64,000 bases of DNA from Capnocytophaga sp. ARDL2 (GTDB taxonomy: Bacteria; Bacteroidota; Bacteroidia; Flavobacteriales; Flavobacteriaceae), in assembly GCF_041530365.1 (NCBI RefSeq), contig NZ_CP168034.1, positions 1,550,001 through 1,614,000 of the forward strand, written 5' to 3'. The notes beneath the pieces are model-generated. The model searched no databases. It had not been told where the DNA came from and was given only the letters and a program-made list of their open reading frames with translations. How positions within the stretch are numbered: the stretch's first letter is position 1; each line of letters opens with the position of its first letter. Of the stretch, positions 37,171 through 45,978 are shown one piece after another. Position numbers and translations under genes: made by a program.

Positions 37171-37641
37171 ATGAAATATACACGATTGACTAAAGAGCAA
37201 TTGGAAGAGTTGCATGTAGAATTTGCCAATTTTTTGGCTTCACAACAAATAGATAAGGAAGAGTGGGAAGATTTGAAAAAAAATAAACCTGAGGTAGCAG
37301 AGGAGGAGTTGAATGTGTTTTCTGATTTGGTATGGGAAGGAGCACTGACGGCAGCTCGCTATATGGAACATTTTTCAAAAAATCACATCTTCTTGTTTAG
37401 ATTTGACGAAACATCGATTGATACAGTGGTATTGAAAACAGAAAATACCTCGGTGGACTTCCTTAAAAAAGAAGGATTGGAATGGTTGAGTGAAAATATG
37501 TTTAGCCCAGAGGTAGAAATACGCAAAGGAGCAAAGACATTTGGCGAAGACCGAAACGGCGAATTGTTTGAAATCATCCGTCAAGGTGCATTTTTTAGCA
37601 ATGGCGAATTGTATCATCAGATAGCAGATTTGATGAAATAA
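37171..37641 (+). CDS. DUF6495-like conserved flavobacterial protein
   Basis: A 156-residue soluble protein beginning MKYTRLTKEQLEELHVEFANFLA, with KPEVAEEELNVFSDLVWEG near residue 45 and a C-terminal NGELFEIIRQGAFFSNGELY. I recognise it as a conserved single-copy flavobacterial family (DUF6495 by recollection). No catalytic motif is evident and the function is unknown. It is monocistronic: repeat A2 lies before it and a strong terminator after it. Confidence 0.75.
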   Translation: MKYTRLTKEQLEELHVEFANFLASQQIDKEEWEDLKKNKPEVAEEELNVFSDLVWEGALTAARYMEHFSKNHIFLFRFDETSIDTVVLKTENTSVDFLKKEGLEWLSENMFSPEVEIRKGAKTFGEDRNGELFEIIRQGAFFSNGELYHQIADLMK

Positions 37642-37647
37642 GATAAA

Positions 37648-37682
37648 GCAGAGGCTGTCCGAAAAGGACAGCCTTTTTGTTT
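37648..37682. terminator. Terminator, DUF6495/bcp junction
   Basis: Perfect stem AGGCTGTCC/GGACAGCCT with GAAAA loop and T run, between convergent genes. Confidence 0.9.
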
Positions 37683-38129
37683 TTAAGCTAAAATTTGCTC
37701 AGCGTGTGCTTTGGTTTTTACTTTTTCGATGATGTTGGTGCAAATGCTGTTTTCGTCAAAGAGAAACGTAGTACGGACAATACCAAAATATTCTTTTCCC
37801 ATAAATTTTTTCAATTGCCATACGCCAAATTTTTCTATAATCTCTTTTTCAGTATCAGCAATTAAATCGTATGTTAATTTGTTTTTTGTGTGAAAATTCT
37901 TTTGTCTTTTTACATCATCAGCACTGATGCCAAGTACATTATACCCTTGTTTTTGCAATATTTCGTAGTTTTCACTGAGGTTGCATGCCTGAGCTGTACA
38001 ACCAGGAGTACTTGCTTTTGGATAAAAAAACAACACTAATTTCTTTCCTAAAAATTGTTCAGATGAAACTGTTTCTCCCTCTTGATTGATTGCTTTGAAA
38101 GCAGGGATTTTATCTCCTATTTTTATCAT
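37683..38129 (-). CDS. bcp: Thiol peroxidase (BCP/PrxQ-type peroxiredoxin)
   Basis: A thiol-dependent peroxidase reducing H2O2 and organic peroxides with thioredoxin. The ATG at 38129 gives the canonical start MIKIGDKIPAF (148 residues); seven upstream codons of the open frame are rejected. Active site: PKASTPGCTAQACNLSENY, with the peroxidatic Cys in TPGCT and a second Cys five residues later, the atypical two-Cys BCP arrangement. It is downstream of and in the same direction as the lipid A acyltransferase gene. Confidence 0.96.
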   Translation of the reverse strand: MIKIGDKIPAFKAINQEGETVSSEQFLGKKLVLFFYPKASTPGCTAQACNLSENYEILQKQGYNVLGISADDVKRQKNFHTKNKLTYDLIADTEKEIIEKFGVWQLKKFMGKEYFGIVRTTFLFDENSICTNIIEKVKTKAHAEQILA

Positions 38130-38187
38130 AACTTTACCTGTCCCGTCCAAAACGGGTTCTACTTACTATTTACTTTTTACTATTTAC

Positions 38188-39063
38188 TTACTTCTTTCCT
38201 TGATGTTTCCATCGTTTGTGTGTCCAAAAGTAAAATTTGGGTTCTTCTTTAATTTGATTCTCAACTAATTGGATAAATTTACGAGTGATAAAATGGTCTG
38301 AAGTATCACAAGCTTGGTCTGTAATTTCTATAAATTCGGCCGAATAATATCCTCTTTTTACCTTTTTTACTTTGAGAAACAACACCGTCATATCGAGGTT
38401 GATGGCAATATGTTCAGCCCCGTCAAATACAGGTACGTTGATACCAAAAAAATCCTGCCAATATTGATTTTTTCGCAGCATAGGCGTTTGGTCGTTGATA
38501 AAAAGATACACCCCTTTGGTGCCTTTTCTATCGTGATTTCTCATTTCTCTTGCTAATGAATAAGCAGAAATCAATTCTGTATCAAAACGTGAACGAATGT
38601 TTCGAACAATCTTGTCAAAATGACCGTTTTGTAGCGGTCTGTAAATTCCGTACCCTTGAAAACTAAGGTAGTGATTTAGAGCCATAGACCATTCCCAATT
38701 GGCATAGTGAGACATCATCAAAACGATACTTTTTCCTTTAGCTTCGTATTCTTTTAGCAATTTGATGTTTGAAAATGTATATCTTTTGAGCAAATCTTCT
38801 TTAGAAATAGACAAGGTTTTTATCATTTCTAAAAACATATCACAGAAGTGCTTGTAAAATTCTTTTTCGATGGCTATGATTTGGGAAGTAGTATATTCTG
38901 GAAATGCAATTTTTATGTTGGCTCTTACTACTTTTTTTCGATAGCCTATCACTCGATACAATAAGAAATACACTACATCCGAAAGTACATATAACAATCG
39001 AAAGGGTAGTAAAGAAATCAGTATGAGGAAGCTATAGACTATTTTTGCTAATACAAATTGCAT
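38188..39063 (-). CDS. Lysophospholipid / lipid A acyltransferase (LpxL/HtrB family)
   Basis: A 291-residue inner-membrane acyltransferase that adds secondary acyl chains to lipid A. There is an N-terminal membrane anchor (FLILISLLPFRLLYVLSDVVYF). The catalytic H-x4-E motif is HYANWEW, followed by the R-P-L-Q motif YRPLQN and FLFINDQTP-like segment, then FDGAEHIAINLDM. An exact -7 element TATCTTTG lies on the minus strand at 39088-39081, 18 nt before the start codon. Confidence 0.93.
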   Translation of the reverse strand: MQFVLAKIVYSFLILISLLPFRLLYVLSDVVYFLLYRVIGYRKKVVRANIKIAFPEYTTSQIIAIEKEFYKHFCDMFLEMIKTLSISKEDLLKRYTFSNIKLLKEYEAKGKSIVLMMSHYANWEWSMALNHYLSFQGYGIYRPLQNGHFDKIVRNIRSRFDTELISAYSLAREMRNHDRKGTKGVYLFINDQTPMLRKNQYWQDFFGINVPVFDGAEHIAINLDMTVLFLKVKKVKRGYYSAEFIEITDQACDTSDHFITRKFIQLVENQIKEEPKFYFWTHKRWKHQGKK

Positions 39064-39197
39064 TGAATATTAATTTTGCACAAAGATACTATCAAAATAG
39101 GATAGTAGAGTAAAAAAACAATAAAAATATTGCCAATTTCATCGGACTACTCATTGTATTACAACTTATACCAAGGTAAAACTTGGTGTTAAATTCC

Positions 39198-39205
39198 TAT
39201 CTTTG
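39198..39205 (+). promoter_or_regulatory. Predicted tsaD -7 element
   Basis: Exact TATCTTTG, 16 nt before the ATG at 39222; a small inverted repeat ACCAAG-N6-CTTGGT (39170-39187) lies just upstream. The -33 element is unclear. Confidence 0.5.
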
Positions 39206-39221
39206 CAAAAAGTTTATTTTG

Positions 39222-40244
39222 ATGAATACAAATCCACCCATTTATATTTTAGCTATAGAAAGTTCGTGCGACGATACAGGCGTTGCTGTGATGCACAACG
39301 ACCGAGTATTGAGCAATGTGGTTGCTAAACAAGACATTCACGAGCAGTACGGCGGTGTGATACCCGAGTTGGCATCAAGAGCTCATCAAAGCAATATTGT
39401 ACCTACGGTAGAAGTGGCGTTGCAAAAGGCAGGTATCAGCAAACATCAACTATCAGCAATAGCCTTTACACAAGGCCCCGGATTGATGGGGTCGCTGTTG
39501 GTGGGGAGTTCGTTTGCCAAATCGATGGCGATGGCATTAGACCTTCCGTTGATTGCGGTACATCACATGCACGCACATATTTTGGCACATTTTATAGAAG
39601 AAGGTCAGGAAAAACCTACATTTCCCTTTTTGGGTATAACTATCAGTGGTGGACATACGCAGATAATCAAAGTACATTCGCATGACAAGATGGAATTGTT
39701 GGGCGAAACCACCGATGATGCCATAGGAGAGGCGTATGACAAAACAGCAAAATTATTAGGATTTCCATATCCTGGAGGTCCATTTATAGACCAATATGCC
39801 AAAGAAGGCAATCCGAAAGCCTATACATTTACCAAGCCCAAAGTAGAGGCAATGGATTTTAGTTTCAGCGGATTGAAAACACAAATCATGTATTTTTTGC
39901 AGAAAAACAGCAAGGGAAATCCTAACTTTATCAAGGAAAATTTAGCGGATATTTGTGCGTCAATTCAGCATACAATTGTATCTATTTTGATGGATAAAAT
40001 TTCGGCAGCTGTTGCTCACACAGGCATACAATCTATTGTAATTGGTGGTGGAGTTTCTGCCAATAGTGGTATTCGTAAAGCCTTGTATGATAGAGAAAAA
40101 ACACATCAATGGAAGGTGTTTATTCCCAAATTTGAATACACGACAGATAATGCGGCTATGATTGGTATCGTGGGTTATTTTAAATATTTAAACCATCAAT
40201 TTGCTGATTTAACTACGGTGGCATTTCCGAGGATTTCTGTGTGA
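39222..40244 (+). CDS. tsaD: tRNA N6-adenosine threonylcarbamoyltransferase TsaD
   Basis: TsaD transfers threonylcarbamoyl to A37 of ANN-reading tRNAs. The ATG at 39222 yields 340 residues; the longer open frame begins inside the promoter. Motifs: ILAIESSCDDTGVAV, the iron ligands HQSNI (in ASRAHQ) and HHMHAHILAHF, ISGGHTQI, and the nucleotide site IGGGVSANSGIR. All are intact. Its complex partner TsaE is at 26800. Confidence 0.97.
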   Translation: MNTNPPIYILAIESSCDDTGVAVMHNDRVLSNVVAKQDIHEQYGGVIPELASRAHQSNIVPTVEVALQKAGISKHQLSAIAFTQGPGLMGSLLVGSSFAKSMAMALDLPLIAVHHMHAHILAHFIEEGQEKPTFPFLGITISGGHTQIIKVHSHDKMELLGETTDDAIGEAYDKTAKLLGFPYPGGPFIDQYAKEGNPKAYTFTKPKVEAMDFSFSGLKTQIMYFLQKNSKGNPNFIKENLADICASIQHTIVSILMDKISAAVAHTGIQSIVIGGGVSANSGIRKALYDREKTHQWKVFIPKFEYTTDNAAMIGIVGYFKYLNHQFADLTTVAFPRISV

Positions 40245-40362
40245 TTTTTTGTAAGTTATAAGACAAAAAAAAGAAAATCTTTTTATATAAATTTTGTTTG
40301 GTTTGTTCAGAAAATATGAACTTACAGAGAGCAAAATTTTTTTAAAAAAAATATTGTGTTGT

Positions 40363-40397
40363 TTTGTAACAATGTATCTAAATAATTTGTAACTTTA
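40363..40397 (+). promoter_or_regulatory. Predicted promoter of the GIN-domain gene
   Basis: TTTG (40363-40366), 23-nt spacer, TAACTTTA (40390-40397; one mismatch to TAnnTTTG), 17 nt before the ATG. Confidence 0.5.
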
Positions 40398-40414
40398 CGG
40401 AAAAACATACAAAT

Positions 40415-41176
40415 ATGAAAAAACTATTTTTTATTTCGTTTGTTGTAATGGCAATAGCATGTGGAAATTCTCTCCCTTCAAAAAGTGATACAATTTCAAG
40501 AGATGAAATCGTAACAACCAATCATTCGATTTCAACAAATGGTTCAATTATTATTGAGGAACGCCCATGGCAAGCTTTCTCAAAAATAGAAAACAAGACG
40601 AGTTTTGATGTTCATTTGATTGATTCTCCAGAAAGAAAAATCAATATTGAAGCTCCGGACAATTTGGTTCCTTATATTAAGACAACGTTTGAAGGAGGAA
40701 AACTGACCATTTCGGTTAAGTCAAATTACAAGTTTCGTTCAAACAACAAAATTGTGATTTATGTACCCGTTACCAATCAGTTGAAAGAAATCGTTCAAAA
40801 GGGTTCAGGAGATATAGAAATGAAAACTACTTTGGACGTTTCGTCTATGAATTGTGTAGTAAACGGTTCAGGGGATATATCTGTAAATGTCAATGCAAAA
40901 ACAGTAGATTTGACTGTTCAAGGCTCGGGAGATATCGAGGCTTATGGTTCGGCAGAAAAACTTACTGTAAGTGTCAACGGTTCGGGCGATATTGATGCCA
41001 AAAAAATGATAGCAAAACAAGCCGATATAAATGTCAATGGTTCGGGTGATGCCGAAGCCTATGTTACTCAAAATGTAAAGGCAGCTATCAAAGGATCTGG
41101 CGATGTGGAAGTTTACGGAAATCCTCAAAAAAGACAAGTAACTCACAAAGGTTCAGGAAGAGTATATTTTAAGTAA
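40415..41176 (+). CDS. GIN-domain (DUF2807) lipoprotein, adhesin-head-like
   Basis: A 253-residue lipoprotein: signal MKKLFFISFVVMAIAC with lipobox Cys. The mature part is a DUF2807/GIN domain, a right-handed beta-helix. Seven GSGD- or GSGR-type turns (QKGSGDIEM, VNGSGDISV, VQGSGDIEAY, VNGSGDIDA, VNGSGDAEAY, IKGSGDVEVY, HKGSGRVYF) are spaced about 18-20 residues apart and mark the helix rungs. The family is called putative auto-transporter adhesin head, but in Bacteroidota the partner and ligand are unknown. Confidence 0.9.
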   Translation: MKKLFFISFVVMAIACGNSLPSKSDTISRDEIVTTNHSISTNGSIIIEERPWQAFSKIENKTSFDVHLIDSPERKINIEAPDNLVPYIKTTFEGGKLTISVKSNYKFRSNNKIVIYVPVTNQLKEIVQKGSGDIEMKTTLDVSSMNCVVNGSGDISVNVNAKTVDLTVQGSGDIEAYGSAEKLTVSVNGSGDIDAKKMIAKQADINVNGSGDAEAYVTQNVKAAIKGSGDVEVYGNPQKRQVTHKGSGRVYFK

Positions 41177-41261
41177 TGGAAATCTCTATTTGAGGAAACA
41201 ATCTATAGGAAAAGTTGATTTTTAGTGATTTCTACTTTCATTCATTAAACGAATAAATACA

Positions 41262-41294
41262 GCAAAAAGTTTCTGTAAAAAGAAACTTTTTGTT
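41262..41294 (+). terminator. Terminator after the GIN-domain gene
   Basis: Stem AAAAAGTTTCT/AGAAACTTTTT. An exact -7 element TATTTTTG (41294-41301) for rsmE starts right after it. Confidence 0.75.
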
Positions 41295-41341
41295 ATTTTT
41301 GAAATTATCAAAACATACACATTTATCCCTTTATTTATCCC

Positions 41342-42052
41342 ATGCAACTATTTTTTGCACCAGAACTAAACGATCAGTCAAAAAACTTTGCTTTCGACAA
41401 AGAAGAGAGCAAACATATCGTAAAAGTATTACGTAAAAAAGAAGGCGATATACTCCACATTACCAACGGAAAAGGTTTGTTTTTTTCTGCAGAAATCTCT
41501 ATGGCATTGGAGAAAAAATGTGAAGTAACGATTCTTTCGATTGACCAACAAAAAGCTAAAGATTTTTACATTCATTTGGCAGTTGCTCCTACCAAAATGA
41601 ACGAACGCTACGAATGGTTTTTGGAAAAAGCTACCGAAATCGGTATCGACGAAATTACGCCGATTTTTTGCGAACATTCCGAAAGAAAAGTAATAAAAAA
41701 CGAACGATTTGAAAAAATCATTTTGTCGGCTGTAAAGCAGTCCAATCAGTCGTTTGTGCCTGTGCTAAACGAGGGAATTTTGTTGAAAGATTTTCTAAAT
41801 CAAACTCATACAGGCGAATTGTTTATCGCACATTGCGACGACTTGCACAAAACACCTTTGAAAAATAGCTTTTCGCCAAAGCAAAAATACACTTTATTAA
41901 TTGAACCAGAGGGAGATTTTAGTCCCAAAGAAATAGCATTAGCTCTCGAAAAAGGCTTTAAGCCAGTAACTTTAGGAGCTACGCGTTTGCGTACAGAAAC
42001 CGCTGCAATTGTGGCTTGTCATTCGTTTGTATATGGAAATGAAGAACTATAA
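41342..42052 (+). CDS. rsmE: 16S rRNA (uracil-1498-N3)-methyltransferase
   Basis: RsmE methylates U1498 of 16S rRNA. The 236-residue protein has the N-terminal PUA-like domain (KEESKHIVKVLRKKEGD) and a SPOUT domain with FLEKATEIGIDEITPI, LLIEPEGDFSPKEI and TLGATRLRTETAAIVA, which form the SAM-binding knot. The next gene's start lies inside its 3' end, so the two are translationally coupled. Confidence 0.96.
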   Translation: MQLFFAPELNDQSKNFAFDKEESKHIVKVLRKKEGDILHITNGKGLFFSAEISMALEKKCEVTILSIDQQKAKDFYIHLAVAPTKMNERYEWFLEKATEIGIDEITPIFCEHSERKVIKNERFEKIILSAVKQSNQSFVPVLNEGILLKDFLNQTHTGELFIAHCDDLHKTPLKNSFSPKQKYTLLIEPEGDFSPKEIALALEKGFKPVTLGATRLRTETAAIVACHSFVYGNEEL

Positions 42053-43217
42053 AGCAGATATTCCTACTGAGATTGTCGATTTCATTCAGCAATCGACGGA
42101 TAGCAATGTGCAACAATTGGCATTGAAAAAAAATCCTTTTCCATATTTTGATTGGAAATGGATTATCAATCAGATTGCAGCCCGACAAAAAGCAAAAACA
42201 AAATTGCCCACTTGGTACAATCATACTCAAACGATTTTTCCTTCCTTAGTATCGGTTGAGCAGACTTCCTCGGAAGCTATTGCTCAATACAAATCGCAAT
42301 TGTTTTCAGGAAAAAAACTCATCGATTTGACAGGCGGATTGGGTGTAGATACCTATTATTTTGCCCAACAATTTGAAGAAGTCATTCACTGCGAATGGAA
42401 CGAAGATTTATCGCAAATTGCAGCATACAATTTTCAACTTTTAGGTGCAAAAAACATTCAGTGTGTGGTAGGTGATAGCTTGGAATATTTAGCCCAAACC
42501 ACACAAACTTTCGACTGTATTTATGTAGATCCTGCTAGAAGAGATGAACACAAAAATAAAGTGTTTCTCTTTGAAGATTGTACGCCAAACATCACTACTT
42601 CAAAGAATTTATTTTTGCAAAAAGCCAATAAAGTGATTGTGAAAACTTCGCCAATGGTCGATATTTTTGACGGAATTTCTCAATTGAAAAGCGTCAATAA
42701 AATCTATGTTTTGGCGTACAAAAACGAAGTAAAAGAATTGCTTTGGGTTTTGGAAAAAGAGTCTAAAATCATTGAAATTTCGGCTGTAAATATTACTCCA
42801 GAAAAAGTAGTAGAATTTACACATATTTTAGATGAAAGAGAGTGTGTAAATCTTTCTCTTCCAATGAAATATCTTTACGAGCCTTTTAGTGCAGTATTGA
42901 AAACAGGTTTATTCAATCGATTGGCAGCTGTTTTTCCGGTTGATAAATTGCACCGACATTCGCATCTTTATACTTCGGAAGAAAAAACAGATTTTCCAGG
43001 TAGAGTATTCAAAATCAATGAAATTTTTCCTTTTTCCAAAAAAGAAATCAAAAAACAATTGGAAGGAAAAAAGATGAATGTAACCACGAGAAACTTTCAT
43101 TTATCAGTAGAAGAACTCAGAAAAAAATACAAAATAAAAGACGGAGGAGACATTTATGCTTTTTTTACCACCAATAAAAACGATGAAAAAATTGTGATTT
43201 TGACGGAGAAAATTTAA
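42033..43217 (+). CDS. Class I SAM methyltransferase with THUMP-like domain
   Basis: About 394 residues from the ATG at 42033 (a second ATG at 42039 is also possible); the longer frame starts well inside rsmE and is rejected. A Rossmann-type SAM site is visible: LIDLTGGLGVDTYYFAQQF with an acidic residue at HCEWNEDL, then DPARRDEHKNKVFLFEDC. The C-terminal about 90 residues resemble the THUMP-like domain, suggesting an RNA substrate. It overlaps rsmE by about 20 nt. The target is unknown. Confidence 0.85.
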   Translation: MEMKNYKADIPTEIVDFIQQSTDSNVQQLALKKNPFPYFDWKWIINQIAARQKAKTKLPTWYNHTQTIFPSLVSVEQTSSEAIAQYKSQLFSGKKLIDLTGGLGVDTYYFAQQFEEVIHCEWNEDLSQIAAYNFQLLGAKNIQCVVGDSLEYLAQTTQTFDCIYVDPARRDEHKNKVFLFEDCTPNITTSKNLFLQKANKVIVKTSPMVDIFDGISQLKSVNKIYVLAYKNEVKELLWVLEKESKIIEISAVNITPEKVVEFTHILDERECVNLSLPMKYLYEPFSAVLKTGLFNRLAAVFPVDKLHRHSHLYTSEEKTDFPGRVFKINEIFPFSKKEIKKQLEGKKMNVTTRNFHLSVEELRKKYKIKDGGDIYAFFTTNKNDEKIVILTEKI

Positions 43218-43233
43218 TCTTTTCGTACTTTTG
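43199..43233 (+). promoter_or_regulatory. Predicted promoter of the hydroxyacyl-CoA dehydrogenase gene
   Basis: TTTG (43199-43202), 23-nt spacer, exact TACTTTTG (43226-43233), 32 nt before the ATG. Confidence 0.6.
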
Positions 43234-43265
43234 CCAACAAATTAATCAAATAGAAAAAATTTATC

Positions 43266-44156
43266 ATGAAAAATATCGCAGTAATTGGAGCAGGTACTAT
43301 GGGTAATGGAATTGCTCATACTTTTGCTCAAAATGGTTTTAAAGTTTGTTTGATCGACATAAACGAAAAATCTTTGGAAAAAGGTATTATGACCATTGCG
43401 ACCAACCTTGATCGTATGATTGCCAAAGGAAGCATCACTGAGGCTGATAAAAAGGCTACGATTGAAAACATCATCACTTACACAGACATCAAAGACGGTG
43501 TGGTAAATGCCGATTTGGTGGTGGAAGCTGCTACTGAAAATGTAGAGTTGAAATTGAACATTTTCAGACAATTGAGCGAAATTTGCGACGAAAATATCAT
43601 TTTGGCTACCAATACTTCTTCGATTTCGATTACACAAATTGCATCGGTTGTAAACAACCCTTCTCGTGTGATTGGAATGCACTTTATGAATCCTGTGCCG
43701 ATTATGAAATTGGTGGAAATCATCCGCGGATACAACACTACAGACCAAGTTACCGAAACGATTATGGAGCTTTCTAAAAAATTAGGAAAAGTGCCAGTAG
43801 AGGTAAACGATTACCCAGGGTTTGTAGCAAACCGTATTTTGATGCTAATGATCAACGAATCTATCGAAACTTTATACAACGGAGTAGCAGGAGTTCAAGA
43901 AATTGACACTGTGATGAAATTGGGAATGGCACATCCAATGGGACCGCTACAATTGGCAGATTTCATCGGTCTGGATGTATGTTTGTCGATTTTGAATGTG
44001 ATGTACGACGGATTTAAAAATCCAAAATACGCACCGTGTCCGCTATTGGTAAATATGGTAATGGCTGGAAAATTGGGTGTGAAATCAGGTGAAGGTTTCT
44101 ACGACTACTCAGAAAGCAAAAAAGCAGAGAAAGTTGCGAAAATGTTTGAGAAATGA
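43266..44156 (+). CDS. 3-hydroxybutyryl-CoA dehydrogenase
   Basis: A 296-residue NAD(P)-dependent 3-hydroxyacyl-CoA dehydrogenase, single-domain type (Hbd/PaaH-like). The Rossmann site is IAVIGAGTMGNGIAHTFAQNG; the catalytic His lies in GMHFMNPVPIMKLVEII; C-terminal helical domain with VNDYPGFVANRILMLMINE and GMAHPMGPLQLADFIGLD. It converts 3-hydroxybutyryl-CoA to acetoacetyl-CoA or the reverse. It overlaps the DUF1015 gene by 4 nt, so the two are coupled. Confidence 0.95.
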   Translation: MKNIAVIGAGTMGNGIAHTFAQNGFKVCLIDINEKSLEKGIMTIATNLDRMIAKGSITEADKKATIENIITYTDIKDGVVNADLVVEAATENVELKLNIFRQLSEICDENIILATNTSSISITQIASVVNNPSRVIGMHFMNPVPIMKLVEIIRGYNTTDQVTETIMELSKKLGKVPVEVNDYPGFVANRILMLMINESIETLYNGVAGVQEIDTVMKLGMAHPMGPLQLADFIGLDVCLSILNVMYDGFKNPKYAPCPLLVNMVMAGKLGVKSGEGFYDYSESKKAEKVAKMFEK

Positions 44157-45373
44157 TAAAAATAACCCCTTTTCGAGCTGTGAGACCAACTTCAGACAAA
44201 GTGTCGTTGGTTACTACGCGTTCGTACGATGAATATTCGGCGGCGGAGTTGGCTTCATGGCTTGATTTCAACCCTTTTTCGTTTTTGCATATCATCAATC
44301 CTGCGTTTGTCAATCAAGAGAAAATTTCTCCAGACAAACGATTTAAGATTGTAGGAACAAAATATGCCGATTTCAAAGACAAAGGGATTTTTATCAAAGA
44401 CAAAGAAGAGGCTTTTTTTCTGTACGAAATTCAAACAGCCAAACATTCGTTTACAGGAATAGTAGTGGGTGCTTCGCTGAAGAATTATCAAGACAATTTG
44501 ATTAAAAAACACGAAAATACTTTGGATTATCGTGTGCAAAATTTGAAAAATTACTTTCAAATTACACAATTCAATACCGAACCTGTATTGGTTATGTACA
44601 AGGAAAATCCTTCGCTTCAAGAATGGATAGACCACACAAAAAAATGCCTTTTGCCATTGTATGATTTTTCTACCACCAACAAAGAGCGACATATAGTGTG
44701 GAAAATTGATACAAAAGAAGGGATTGATTTCTTGCAAAAGACATTCAAAGAAACCGATACGCTCTACATTGCCGACGGACACCACCGATTGGCAACTTCG
44801 CAAATGCTGTTGGAAGAGGAGGGAAGCAAGGCAAGTGAAGCTATGCACTATTGTATGAGTTATTTGATAAGTGAAAACAATTTGAAAATCAACGAATACA
44901 ATCGATTGATACACGATTTGAACGGTTTTTCTTCTGTGGAATTTGTAGAAATGTTGCAACAGCATTTTACAGTAGAACGCGTACACGATTTTTGGAAACC
45001 TACAGAAATGCATTCCTTTGGAATGTATCTCAACGGTGTGTTTTATCATTTGAAGCTGAAAGACATACCCGATGAAAATGCCCCAATACTCAGTCAATTA
45101 GACGCACAGCTATTGTATGATTTGGTATTGCATCCCATTCTGGGAATAGAAGATTTGCGTACCGATAGCCGAATTTCGTACATACCTGGAAATCAAGGGT
45201 TGGTTGAGTTAAAAAAATCTATAGACGACGAAGATTACAAAGTAGGTTTTATTTTGTATCCGCCTACAATAGAGCAAATCAAACAATTGGCTGATGCACA
45301 AGAAACCATGCCACCGAAAAGTACCTACATCGAACCAAAATTTAGAAACGGTTTGCTGATTTATGAGTTTTAA
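44153..45373 (+). CDS. DUF1015 family protein (SerK-like/ParB-like fold)
   Basis: A 406-residue DUF1015 protein. Diagnostic segments are the N-terminal PFRAVRPTSDKVSLVTTRSYDEYS and the central YIADGHHRLATSQML. Archaeal homologues of this family include the ADP-dependent serine kinase SerK, and in Bacteroidota the gene often lies near serine-synthesis genes; neither proves the role here. The ATG overlaps the stop of the dehydrogenase gene (ATGA). Confidence 0.88.
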   Translation: MIKITPFRAVRPTSDKVSLVTTRSYDEYSAAELASWLDFNPFSFLHIINPAFVNQEKISPDKRFKIVGTKYADFKDKGIFIKDKEEAFFLYEIQTAKHSFTGIVVGASLKNYQDNLIKKHENTLDYRVQNLKNYFQITQFNTEPVLVMYKENPSLQEWIDHTKKCLLPLYDFSTTNKERHIVWKIDTKEGIDFLQKTFKETDTLYIADGHHRLATSQMLLEEEGSKASEAMHYCMSYLISENNLKINEYNRLIHDLNGFSSVEFVEMLQQHFTVERVHDFWKPTEMHSFGMYLNGVFYHLKLKDIPDENAPILSQLDAQLLYDLVLHPILGIEDLRTDSRISYIPGNQGLVELKKSIDDEDYKVGFILYPPTIEQIKQLADAQETMPPKSTYIEPKFRNGLLIYEF

Positions 45374-45380
45374 TAAAATA

Positions 45381-45428
45381 GTAAACTCCGCCTAGAGTCT
45401 TTTAAAGATTTGGCGGAGTTTTTTTTGT
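45381..45428 (+). terminator. Terminator after the DUF1015 gene
   Basis: Stem AAACTCCGCC/GGCGGAGTTT with an internal AGTCTTT/AAAGATT pairing and a T run. Confidence 0.88.
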
Positions 45429-45429
45429 T

Positions 45430-45810
45430 TTTTACCATAGATTTTTTTTACCACTGAGAAACAGTTTACACCCCAGTATGTTATGCTGTCAAGCATCTCA
45501 CCAAAGTTTTTTTATTTTTTATATCGGAGAAACAGAGACGCTCCGCTTATAGAGTTCTCTCGTATATTTCGGTAATTAACGCTGATTTTACACTTGTGAG
45601 GAAGGTCATTTTTTTACCACAAAGAATACAGTAGAAACATAGAAAAAACTTTATGAATAAAATTTAGACACTCGCTTTTTGAGTTTCCCCTGTTGAATAA
45701 TTTCACATTCAACAGGGGAATCATAGACTGTATTGTAGAGAATAAACTATGTAAACTATGATTCTATGTGGTTAAAAACTCTCGTAGATGACACAGATAA
45801 TCATAGATTT
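45430..45810. repeat. Dispersed intergenic repeat, family B (long copy B4)
   Basis: Most of the 603-nt gap is repeat. It holds ACCACTGAGAAACAG, TCGGAGAAACAGAGACGCTC, CTTATAGAGTTCTC, a 14-bp perfect stem TTCCCCTGTTGAAT/ATTCAACAGGGGAA (45685-45720), ATAAACTATGTAAACTATG and TCTATGTGG. Parts recur at 28425-28562 (same strand), 33268-33405 (inverted) and 50440-50560. Confidence 0.75.
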
Positions 45811-45891
45811 TTTTCTTTTTTCTAACACATTACAAACAATACACAAAGTAAAAACTGTTGAGTTAAAAATCTATATTTTTGTTTTTTTACA

Positions 45892-45909
45892 TAGTACAAA
45901 AAATACTAT
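45892..45909. promoter_or_regulatory. Operator-like palindrome, copy 1 (upstream of half-hsdS)
   Basis: TAGTACAAAAAATACTAT: arms ATAGTA/TACTAT around a 7-nt centre (counting base 45891). An identical 18-mer lies 69 bp downstream at 45961, on the other side of the promoter. Confidence 0.75.
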
Positions 45910-45916
45910 AAAAAGT

Positions 45917-45948
45917 TTTGTTATATAATAAAAGTTTGTCTATATTTG
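45917..45948 (+). promoter_or_regulatory. Promoter of the half-length hsdS gene
   Basis: TTTG (45917-45920), 20-nt spacer, exact TATATTTG (45941-45948). It is bracketed by the two identical palindromes. Confidence 0.8.
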
Positions 45949-45960
45949 CAAACTAAAATT

Positions 45961-45978
45961 TAGTACAAAAAATACTAT
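45961..45978. promoter_or_regulatory. Operator-like palindrome, copy 2 (overlaps half-hsdS start)
   Basis: Exact second copy of TAGTACAAAAAATACTAT; its last two bases are the first two of the ATG at 45977. A protein bound here would block transcription elongation or translation start. Confidence 0.75.
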
